Source: Phytophthora hibernalis
Lineage: Eukaryota; Oomycota; Peronosporomycetes; Peronosporales; Peronosporaceae
NCBI GenBank assembly: GCA_012656075.1
Contig: JAAKBF010000377.1
Coordinates: 186,001 to 250,000, forward strand
Length of the DNA stretch: 64,000 bases
Direction of reading: 5' to 3'
The position numbers were made by a program, and so were the translations under genes. The notes beneath the pieces are model-generated. The model was given only the letters and a program-made list of their open reading frames with translations. It searched no databases and was not told where the DNA came from. Shown here piece after piece: positions 55,813-64,000 of this stretch (its first letter is position 1; each line of letters starts with the position of its first letter).

Positions 55813-55828
55813 TCGAAACCTCTCTATT

Positions 55829-56285
55829 ATCGCCAGCACAAATCGCCCTTGAATCGGATTTACCTGTAAGTATACAGACCCCAGCAAAAACGTATCATCA
55901 CGTATTATGATGATACCATCACGACCAGGCGTGTCTACCTTGGAATTAAATCTTTATTTTATTCCCATCCCGAGAGGGTGGGGAATAAACGGTTGAGCAA
56001 TCCATAGCGTTTCACGAAATTCCCAGACCTAGACACAGGCGGAGAAACCAGGACCTTAGGCCCTGGTTCCCCTGTTCGAAGCACGCCGACTTATTAAACT
56101 CCTGGGTTTGAAAAAAGGTGAACAAGGTTTAATTAAAGGTGAGGGCAAGCGATAGAGAACACTTCAGACAGCGTCAAGATTGACGAAATTCACTCCCACG
56201 CTGCTTAGGGTAGTGAAACGATATTTTATATGTTTTGATCCCACCTTCGTATGTTGTGACCCCACGTTCGTATGTTTTGGCTCTA
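55829..56285. other. intergenic with a strong hairpin
   Basis: No gene seen. A hairpin at 55960-55987 pairs ATTCCC and TCC with GGG and GGGAAT around a CGAGA loop. GATCCCACCTTCGTATGTT and GACCCCACGTTCGTATGTT form a degenerate direct repeat at 56239-56277. Confidence 0.5.
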
Positions 56286-57012
56286 TCCGTGCGCGCACAG
56301 TTCCGGACCACCTCGATTCCATACAAGTTCTATTTTAAGCTCGTTCTTTTCAATCGATCTCTGACGCTTCATTTGAACGCGTATCGAGTTTTGAAACTAC
56401 CATAAGACAGTCACTGATGAGACGAATCGAATAGGATCATTTACAGTTGATTCACACTTGATTTGGCGGTCTTCGCCAAAATCGACCAGTCAGCAAGTGT
56501 TGCCAAGGGTAAAAATTGGTGCAAATGCGTTGTTTCCCAACTAAGTTCGATTTTATGCATAAAATATACACACCAATGGTCGCAACAGCACACATAACAG
56601 ACCAACACTTGCTCATTCGGGGCGGTAGCCACCTGAATGCAACTCTGATTAGCGTAGAAAGCCATGTTGATCCATACAGGGAAAAAGCGTAAGCATTTGG
56701 GAGTTCGGGGGCTTGAAAGCGGTGAACAAGGCTGCAAAATGATGAACAAATACGTCAAAATGCCTGTTTAACTTCAAGTTTGTATGGACGACTGTTGGCG
56801 ATGCCGGTGGTCCGGAACTGTGCGCGAAAAATAGTTGCTCGATTCTAATGCATTTATCATGTTATAGTGCTACCGCAGCGGCACCACAAAATTTGCATTT
56901 AATGCATATGTCATGAAAAAGCTAACGCTTCTCGTTCTTTTCGTGTGCCCTGAAGTGCATGACACCAAGTTATAGGCATCTCATCAGTGGTCCGGAACTG
57001 TGCACGCACGGA
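56286..57012. mobile_element. MITE, Tc1/mariner-like (TA-flanked)
   Basis: Inverted ends of 26 bases (TCCGTGCGCGCACAG then TTCCGGACCAC on the left) with one mismatch (G to A) on the right, flanked by TA at 56284-56285 and 57013-57014. It is 727 bases long with no transposase. A third copy of the end motif, in right-end orientation, lies inside at about 56809-56830, which suggests an internal duplication or two overlapping insertions. Confidence 0.85.
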
Positions 57013-57719
57013 TAGTATCCAAATATTGTACTCCTCGCCAGAACTCCAAACCGTTGTTTAGAGTGACCCGACCCGACCGATGTAGATTGATAATAGATTG
57101 ACATGACCCGACCGGCTTCAGTTACCGGCACGAATTAACCTGATTTGGGCTGTACCAGCAGCATGCTCTAACGCTCCTGCTATCCCAGTAAAAAAATAGT
57201 TTTATCCTGGTAACGTTAGTGCTACGGTCACGTATTAATACATGTATTAATAGTACGGACACCTCGAATTAATCCTTATTCGGCTGTCCGGGACAGCACA
57301 ATAGGGATTAATTCGAGATCACCATGGTGTGGTCCACTATAATCGTAGGTACTGCTCCAATTCTCTGGATTTTATATCCAGAGTCTACCAAGGATTGCAA
57401 CGAGGTCTGAATCCTAGCATTTCTGATACCTTTCGTAATACGATTTAGCTGTTTCAGCAAATAAGCTTTAATGCCCTTCTATTTTTGATAACCGGATCGA
57501 TTATTTTTAATTTGTGGCGGTTGACCCATCCGCAGAAGATTCGGACAAAACACCTCTATGATATGATATCACTTTTACTCGTATTTTACCTGCAGCAGAT
57601 GATTTATCCAGACCGTTCGAGCAAAATTGTGCATGATATTTTCTTCGAGCAAGACTATACTATAATACCGAGCACCGTTTACTACAGTGATGTGTAGATA
57701 ATTCCGTAACGTTTGGAAT
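57013..57719. other. intergenic with a long foldback
   Basis: No gene. 57263-57317 folds on itself: CTCGAATTAATCC pairs with GGATTAATTCGAG and GCTGTCC with GGACAGC, with few unpaired bases. TGTATTAATA-type repeats precede it (57229-57252). Confidence 0.6.
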
Positions 57720-57936
57720 AGGGGTTTCAAAGTAGCAAATTATTAGATTTTTTTCGCAAAAGATTCGGGAGAGATCAGATCAAAGATGGGCCTCCGGAGG
57801 CGTATCGTTTGCCTAATTTTTGAAGAACTGATTTTGAGCGATTGGTTGAGACTGCCTCACCGCTTTCGTGTGTGGATCGCAGCACTTCACAAAATTCCGT
57901 CACTTCTATTTATTTATTGTTTGGACGCCTTTCAAG

Positions 57937-59115
57937 ATGGTAGCAACGCCCCAGAAGAGTCATACTACGATACTGCAAAAACAGTATATGGTCGAGTGGG
58001 CAGAGAGCCCTGGAAACTTCGACGTGATAGTAGGAAAAGTGAGTGAGGGCGAGCGAGGAAATTTGGCGGCGCTCAGACAAAGATTTCAGGATTCGGTGAT
58101 ATGAGCGACTTTGTCTACAATTCCTGCATCCAAGTCTTTACTGAGGACGGAGAAGAAGTGCCTGCAAAAACTGGGACGCGGCTACTTGTCAGAGCCGCTG
58201 GAATTCCTTTTTCAAGGTTTACAAGAAGACCAAACTATGTGTCGATTCCCAGACAGGTTTTGGGCTTACTCAGCGCCAGGTTCGAGAAGGCAAGATGCTG
58301 GAGGACGCTGTGGAAGAAGTATGTCCGTTCTACTATCGCTTAGATGCTCTTTTCGGGGAACGCCAGAATATCCGACCGCATTCTGTGATGGACAGCTTCA
58401 TCATGGCCACGCAGACGACATCATCTGCGTTAGACCCATCGCTAACTGTCGACGTGGCGCCAGACTGTATTGAACACTATGGATCCAAGGATAAGCTTCA
58501 ACCCCGCTCAGACTTGTCCCGACCCCACCGTTTCCAGTTCGCCTGGAACACCGACAAGCATCGCGCGGAGTTCGTACACGAGCATGTTCAACAATGATGC
58601 AGGGACTGACGACCACGATTGCGACAGCGCCAGCGGAAGACCGAATGCTACAGCAGCCATTGGCACCACGAGCAATCATAGTCCGGATGCATCTGTTCCT
58701 TTGATGGATGCAAGCATGCCACCCCGACCCCAGCCAGAACGTGCCGCATCTAACACTCCGGCGACTTCAACAGTTGAAACGACGAATCCAGGATTGATTG
58801 CTAGAGAAAAGGGCATCGACAAGGCAAACCAAGCGAAAAACTTGACTTTGCTTCCACGTTTCGTGATTTTAGCGAGAAGCGCTTGAAGGCAGAGTCCCGA
58901 TGGCGCCACGAAGAGCACTGGAGGCAAGGGCAACTCGCATTGCTTCACAGGAGCAACACGTCAAGGAGAGGCTGGAGCGTCAGGACGAGCGCAACTTCCG
59001 CTGTAAGGAAGCACAGCTGGCAGCCCGCAGAGAGATGTATATGCAGCTGCTCGATCGCGGCCATAGTGAGGAAGATGCGCTGCGTGTAGTTGACCGTGTT
59101 ATCCCGTTAGACTAA
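57937..59115 (+). pseudogene. Harbinger 1 SANT/Myb-like accessory protein
   Basis: Starts MVATPQKSHTTILQKQYM at 57937 (WAESPGNFDVIVGK follows). After a damaged stretch at 58090-58160 comes the SANT-like core NWDAATCQSRWNSFFKVYKK, then GFGLTQRQVREGKMLEDAV and CPFYYRLDALFGERQNIRP. A Ser/Thr/Pro-rich linker follows (58470-58800), and a charged coiled-coil tail ends ALRVVDRVIPLD at 59115. At least four frame changes occur (near 58090, 58160, 58480, 58850), so the copy is inactive. Its partner is the transposase beyond 59134. Confidence 0.75.
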
Positions 59116-59133
59116 TCACTTCAATGTACCGAT

Positions 59134-60319
59134 TCAAATGCCTCTCAGCATCGCCACTTTCGTTCGCGCTCTCAGCTCATTACCCTCTAGCGTTCCAGGT
59201 CCCACAGTTTCTTCTTCTTCATCATCTTCCTCTTCATCCTCTTCACTTTCAAACGGTTCGGTGTCATTGTACACAATGGCGAAGTTGTGCAGCATAACAC
59301 AGGTCATACACTGCTCATTTACCCACTTGAAGTCTTTCTTTTCCTTGATTTGCGTGCTCATACCCTTAAGAAACGCCCAGCGATTCTTGAGAAAACCAAT
59401 GCAGTTCTCGTTCACCACGCGAGCGGACGCCAATACAGTGTTGAAATTAGCATTTTCAAGACTGAGTGCGTCGGGCTTCCTGTATGGAACAAGCATCCGC
59501 CGCAATATTTGATAGCCCGAGTCCCCCACCAAGTATTGACCCCGAGAGAAAAATAGATCCGGGCGGGTAGCTACACGAGAGTGCGAGAACACCGTGCAGT
59601 CTGCGCACGACCCAGACCACCCGATCAGCGCGTAGATGATGCGCTTGTCGCCGTCACATGCTATCATTGCGTTGAGTGAGTATCGCTTCTTACGGTTGAA
59701 GTAGGCCTCGCCATCTACAGCAGGCTTCTGGCTAAAGATGAAGTGAGTTCCGTCCACGAACCCCACCGCCCCCTCCATACCAAAGCGGGCTTCATAAAAT
59801 GCAGATGTAGCTTGGCGAGATTGGCTTTGGGCCATACGACGTAGTTTCCGTATGTGCGCATCAAAGCCTTCACAACACGCTTTGCATACAGGGTAACAGT
59901 GCCTCCCCCAATTCCATATCCTCTCGCAAGCTTCCCAACCGATCCTTCATTTCCGTATGTCCCCAAGCGCTCCAGTGTTACTGCCAACTGAATGTGTACT
60001 GGTCGTTGTCGGTTTGAGCTCTCGCTGTCGAATACCTCATCAGTACAGATCAAGGCTTCCATGCTGCAAACACGGCTTTCTCAACACGAAGCGCTTGTCG
60101 GAACTCCTTCTCCGGAAGCCTGAAAATGAGCTCCGCATAGCTAGTGCTTTTTACGATAGTAGTAGGAGGCGAAAGAGTTCTTGTGCTGGATAGAAACGCG
60201 ATCCAGGCCATAAAGTCATCCGCTTGCTCCACTATCAATCGCTCTTCGTTCGTTCTCCATTCAACAGACGCCAAGTAAACACCGAGAAGAAATATCTGTT
60301 GATTCAGCCAGGTCAACAT
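59134..60319 (-). pseudogene. Harbinger 1 DDE transposase (one frameshift)
   Basis: DDE_Tnp_4 transposase. It starts MLTWLNQQIFLLGVYLAS at 60319. The N-terminal region includes AELIFRLPEKEFRQALRVEK and a helix-turn-helix-like GNEGSVGKLARGYGIGGGTV. The catalytic core from 59790 shows the first Asp in GFVDGTHFIF, the second in YLVGDSGYQIL and the Glu region in ARVVNENCIGFLKNRW. An acidic tail follows (about 12 Glu/Asp in a row broken by one Asp pair). Two short shifts, near 60058 and 59790, interrupt an otherwise coherent protein of about 390 residues, close to family length. It is one of the better preserved transposases here. Confidence 0.85.
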
Positions 60320-60371
60320 TGTTTTCGCTCACTTAACGGCATGGTTGTTTCAGAGCACTAAACAGCGGGTG

Positions 60372-60585
60372 ACTCCTCGGGCCACTCCTCGATCTGCGCG
60401 GGGTCCTCGGGCAACTTGCTGCTCTGCGCGTACGACTCCTTGATCTGTGCGGGGTCCTTGGACAACTTGCTGCTCTGCGCGTGCCACTCCTTGATCTGCG
60501 CGGGGTCCTTGGGCAACATGCTGGCCGGAGCGGGTCACACCTTGATCTGCGCAGGGTCCTCGGGCTGCTTGCTGCGCTGTGTTGG
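60372..60585 (-). repeat. 51-base minisatellite in Harbinger 1
   Basis: Four units of 51 bases, read on the minus strand as a 17-residue repeat (AQGPRADQGVARAEQQV). They lie between the transposase start and the right inverted repeat, inside an 85-codon open frame. Open frame and repeat length in multiples of three suggest either coding or chance. Confidence 0.8.
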
Positions 60586-60740
60586 GCAGAGTTCTCAGCC
60601 TTTTCACTGGCTTGCGTTAAAGGATCCGGCTAATCTTTAGCACGTTTCAAGGTTCGGACAGAACCTCCGGGATGGTAAACGATCAGACTGATTATTAGCA
60701 AGAAATTTTTCTAATAATTTGCTACTTTGAAACCCCTAAT

Positions 60741-61083
60741 ATGTTGAAGTGCATGGCCAGTAATTTTTTTGTTATTGTCCGGCATTCATACTGTGGAAGA
60801 CTCCAAAAATAGCATAATGAGCTGACATATCTGCTGCAGATATGCCAGCAAAAAGACCATGCCGACATATCGCAAAGGGCGACCACCACAAGTGCCTAAC
60901 GCAAGCCAGCTGAGTTCCGTGCCAAATGTCCAGAAGCAGCGACGATTCGAGTGTATTTGCAGTGTACCCGACACTTTCAATCCGACATAAGTGAGAGCAG
61001 AATCCTTCTATATTCTCGGGTTGGGTTCACTTTCAAATTCAGCGCGCCAAGCATACCACGGCGCCGCCAGGAACGAGGAAACT
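60741..61083. other. intergenic between Harbinger 1 and Harbinger 2 genes
   Basis: No gene. The left end of Harbinger 2 should lie here, but its right end is outside the window, so the inverted repeat cannot be identified. Confidence 0.45.
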
Positions 61084-62419
61084 ATGGCGGAGTACGACGC
61101 GCCAAGGGCCGGGGAGGAGACGACTGCGGCCGAGAACAACGAGTACGACGTGATGCTGTGGTTGGTGGCGGTCTTCATGAACTACGAAAAGAGCTTGAGT
61201 GAGGTCCGTGGGGAAGTGTTCCGTTTGCTTGTGGAGGAGGCTTGGCGGATCGCGATACAATCGCGCCATTACCTGACCGCGCAGTCTCTGACCCCACCCA
61301 GCAACTCGGTGTTATGTCCCTGTACATGATCGAAAACGAATGCAATTTCATCAACGCAACCTGCTTGACAAGGTGCTATGATTAATTATTGCTGCTGTTA
61401 TCAAACTCATACTTACTTCTTTGTTGTTGGTGTCATCAAATTCGAACTAACTTCTGTACAGGCCTGCGTTTCACCAGCTGCTCCAGAGGTTCTCGAGGAG
61501 CTACGCGATCCCGGACGCGAGAGTCCGAGGATGTCCGCCAAAACTCCGCTACCACCACCAAGTGCTGTTTCTACGTCGGGTCTATGGAAAATAGTACCCT
61601 CTGCATGGTGTTTGGCGTTCCACCAAGCACGCTATCGAGAACGCTGCGCAAGGCCGAAGAGGCTCTATCAGTTACGCTGCAAGGCTACACTCCTTCTCGC
61701 ATTTCGTTTCCATCACCTTCCCAGCAATCAAAGTATGCAAGACTTGTCGAAGACCGGGAGACGTTGCTGAAGAGCACAGTTGGCTTCATCGACGTAAAAA
61801 ATCTACGGATATGCGCTGACAAATTCATCACGATGTCTATTACTTTAACATGTGTCCTCATTGTGAATGTATTGAAGGTCCAGCAACCGTCCAACGCAGA
61901 CCTGCAAAACACCATGCATAATGGCTGGCTCCGCTCCGTGTTTGGCACGGGCACTATCTGCTTCGCGGCCGATGGTTGCATCATTGGTGCAAACATAATT
62001 GCCCCGGTTCATGGAATGATTCCGACACCTCGCTGGGGTTTCGTCAAAATCTGTTGGACCCCAAGATCTGCCCCGACCAGAAGATGAACGTGGTCTCTGA
62101 CTCAGTATTACCGTGCTCTACTGCGATGACAGGACGAATCCTGACACCGCTCAAGGACGGCGACATCGATCGTATCCTGCCGTCACTGCGAAGCTCGGCG
62201 CGGACGTTGCACAACGCAATTACGTCCGGAGCCAGGCTGCGAGTGGAGTATGGGCAGCATGCAGAAGGTTTATAGCCGTCTAAACCTTCCGCTGCCCTAC
62301 AGCCCTGAACTACGCGGCCTCCGTCTCAATAACATCTTCAGGATGACAAACTATCGCGTGCGAACTGTCGGAATATCACAGATCCACACTACGACATGGA
62401 CTTCGATGCGGCGGTGTGA
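61084..62419 (+). pseudogene. Harbinger 2 DDE transposase
   Basis: Starts MAEYDAPRAGEETTAAENN at 61084. An intron with acceptor CTGTACAG (ending about 61461) leads to FHQLLQRFSRSYAIPDARVR in one frame. GVPPSTLSRTLRKAEEAL (61600-61660) is the helix-turn-helix and GFIDVKNLRI (about 61780) the first DDE block, where the usual Gly after Asp is Val. A 79-base stretch (about 61808-61882) splits the sequence before VQQPSNADLQN and looks like an intron whose donor reads GATATG instead of GTATG. CFAADGCIIG, LLDPKICPDQKMNVVSDSVL and LRSSARTLHNAITSG follow. The end is DPHYDMDFDAAV with TGA at 62417-62419. It is frame-broken. Confidence 0.75.
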
Positions 62420-62881
62420 AGATGTGGAGAAGATCGCTTGACGTGAGTGTCCAGGGCTGCTAGTCACCAAGGTCTTTACTGATTCCAACCAAGACCAAGT
62501 GCGTTGTTCCAGTCGACTGTATTTGGCTAATGAAGGTTACGTTGATCATTAATTGATGTTGAGTTAATAGTGCGCTGAGTCTACTTTGCAAAACAACGAT
62601 GTTGGATTGATGTGTGCTGCGGAGTCATGCACCGCATGCATCGTTTGCAACTTGGAGGTTGCTCATTTTAAAGATCCTCCGCATTTGATCGTGGAAGCCG
62701 AGTCGAACCATGAATCGCTGTGTATTGAAAGTTAACTGAGGGTACTTGATAATCGAACGCTACAACATGAATGTACCTCGCTGTGTCTTGTGTACTTGCA
62801 GCTTCAATACTGCCTCCACACATATTGCAGACCGGGTTGACCACACTCGGCATCTTGAACAGTCAACCGGCTCCGCCCGAA
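62420..62881. other. spacer between Harbinger 2 convergent genes
   Basis: About 460 bases. No gene or repeat recognised. Confidence 0.45.
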
Positions 62882-64000
62882 TTATTCCTTCTTGAGGACA
62901 GCCCCGATCAGCAGCATCAGTTCCTGCGTACGAACGCGGGTCTCTTCCTTGTCGCGTCGCGCTCTCTCTTCCATCTCGAGCTTCTTTGACGGCGACGCTC
63001 TTCGGCCTCGGCCTTATCTGCCAGAAGACGTGCCTCTTTAGCAGCATTCTCGTCCCGACGGCGCTGGTCCTCGTCTGCACGACGGCCTCAGCCTTGCGTT
63101 CCGTTTCTCGCGGAAGAGCATCATCATTTCGAAGACGCTCTCGCCCATTTTGCTGGAAGAGCTCTCGAGGTCCACCAGCTTCTTCTTTAGAGCAGTTGTT
63201 GACTTCATTGCGCGGACGCGCTTAGCTTGCTTCAACCTGCTCGTGATCGTCCTCATCTCTGGTGCGCTTCGCACAAACTGTGTCGCGGAACTCGTACAAG
63301 TCGGAGTCCCCAAGGCGGTTCGACGAGCTCTTCAGCTCTTTGTACCGTTTGGACTCTTGCGCATTGAAGCTATCAGGTGAAGGCCACGCGCAGTCGCTGG
63401 GTTGGTGGAAGTATCTGCACCACCTGGTGTAGCGATCTTTCTTGGCTTCTTCAATCCAGCAGAACGGAGCGGCGTGTTGCGATCGGTGCGGGGAGCGGAG
63501 CCGGCTTGGGCGTTGACGCGAACGCTTCCAAGCCGTCCACGTCAAGTGCCATGTTGAACGTGCCCTGGGTTTCGCATCGCAGCGGGTTTTGGCTTGCCTC
63601 GGAGGCTAAACCGGGCTAACCTCCTCCCCCATCAGACACATCCTGCTGTGCGGCCTCGTAGTGGACCAGATGCTGCTGGCGGCCTCACTGCCAGCCACCA
63701 CGGAACCTCCGTCGCCCTCGTTGTCGTAAAACCCAACGTAGGGGGTCGAAGCTGAAGTCGGGTTCGACCAGGGACTCGTCGGATTGATTTAATCGGCATC
63801 GCTGTCAGTCGTCCATCTCGATCACATTGGCCTTGTCGTCAATAGCGATCTTCAACAACTTCGATTTCTTGATGTGCGGGGACATGTCAGCCGTACCGGT
63901 GGGCTTGTGGGCGCTGTACAAGGCCTTGAATTTGCGCCGCAGGCAATCGAGGCCGCGCTCGACTAAGCCACGAGAGCGACTCGTGTTGTAAGCGGCAGTC
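62882..64000 (-). pseudogene. Harbinger 2 SANT/Myb-like accessory protein (runs off the window)
   Basis: Convergent to the transposase. From the right edge: LVERGLDCLRRKFKALYSAH, SPHIKKSKLLKIAIDDKANV and IEMDD, the core region also seen in related oomycete accessory proteins. Then a linker with YVGFYDNEGDGGS, ALDVDGLEAFAST, ELKSSSNRLGDSDLYEF and a long charged coiled coil (DEDQRRRDENAAKEARLLAD). The C terminus is RTQELMLLIGAVLKKE with stop at 62882, very like the end of the Harbinger 3 partner. Several frame shifts occur. Confidence 0.7.

Larger units (their letters stand above)
48782..55825. mobile_element. Harbinger 3 (PIF/Harbinger), carrying a Crypton and a pogo element
   Basis: The terminal inverted repeat AGAGAGGTTTCGA is at 48782-48794 and, inverted, at 55813-55825, flanked by ATT (48779-48781 and 55826-55828), the 3-base duplication expected of this superfamily. 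A further inverted ACTACCATC-like block lies just inside both ends. It holds a SANT-like gene (51841-52567, plus) and a DDE transposase (52616-55530, minus) tail to tail. Subtracting Crypton 3 (48901-51782) and the pogo element (53153-54824) leaves about 2.5 kb, close to the 3.0 kb of Harbinger 1. Confidence 0.75.
57720..60737. mobile_element. Harbinger 1, complete PIF/Harbinger element
   Basis: Terminal inverted repeats of about 30 bases (AGGGGTTTCAAAGTAGCAAA, then TTATTAGA) at 57720-57750 and 60707-60737, flanked by AAT on both sides (57717-57719, 60738-60740). It encodes a SANT-like protein (plus) and a DDE transposase (minus) ending 18 bases apart. A 51-base minisatellite lies upstream of the transposase. 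The two-gene layout and 3-base duplication are characteristic of the superfamily. Confidence 0.92.

Noticed and set aside
56441..56758. 105-codon minus-strand frame inside the MITE
   Set aside because: No family likeness and located within a non-autonomous element; probably chance.

Overview
The window looks like a gene-poor, transposon-rich stretch of an oomycete genome, most likely Phytophthora or a close relative. The reasons are the chromodomain Ty3/gypsy elements, Crypton-type tyrosine recombinase elements, PIF/Harbinger elements with a separate SANT/Myb-like gene, few and short introns, and host genes of typical oomycete style (a bZIP with a variant basic region, a PERK-like eIF2alpha kinase with a luminal domain). 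About three quarters of the window is mobile DNA, much of it nested.

Layout. 1-3004 and 10444-~11560 are the two halves of a plus-strand chromovirus fragment (gypsy A), split by a complete minus-strand Ty3/gypsy element (gypsy B, 3010-10438, TSD AGTGA). 11560-13340 holds repeat debris and an unrecognised ORF. 13341-18902 is a tandem pair of Cryptons (1 and 2) that share one CCATA junction; each carries a tRNA-like sequence antisense to its recombinase gene. 19119-33850 is the host gene island: a broken Myb-SHAQKY gene, a long coiled-coil protein, a Pho88/SND3-ankyrin fusion, a bZIP factor, a small unknown protein and a PERK-like kinase. Several of these carry single-base frameshifts, some in homopolymers.

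34080-47600 is host sequence (a gene encoding two KYGPE-type motifs and a DENR-like translation factor pseudogene) broken by two Ty3/gypsy elements: gypsy C (34801-41140, TSD CAAGT) and gypsy D (41727-47591). Gypsy D itself has a 1.9-kb repeat in its gag. 48782-55825 is a PIF/Harbinger element (Harbinger 3, TSD ATT) that has received a Crypton (Crypton 3, 48901-51782) and a pogo-like element (53153-54824, TSD TA). 56286-57012 is a TA-flanked MITE. 57720-60737 is a complete Harbinger element (Harbinger 1, TSD AAT), and 61084 to the end holds a third Harbinger gene pair (Harbinger 2) cut by the window edge.

How the parts work together. The Harbinger elements each pair a DDE transposase with a SANT-like protein in tail-to-tail orientation. 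The Cryptons encode a single tyrosine recombinase with a GCR1-like C-terminal domain and appear to recombine at a short CCATA/TATGG core. The gypsy elements encode gag, protease, reverse transcriptase, RNase H, integrase and mostly chromodomains. The host genes form no obvious pathway, although two of the products (PERK-like kinase, Pho88/SND3) act at the endoplasmic reticulum.

The most unusual signals are the tandem Crypton array with conserved ends, the tRNA-like structure in all three Cryptons, the ankyrin-fused Pho88, and several nested insertions whose removal restores reading frames.
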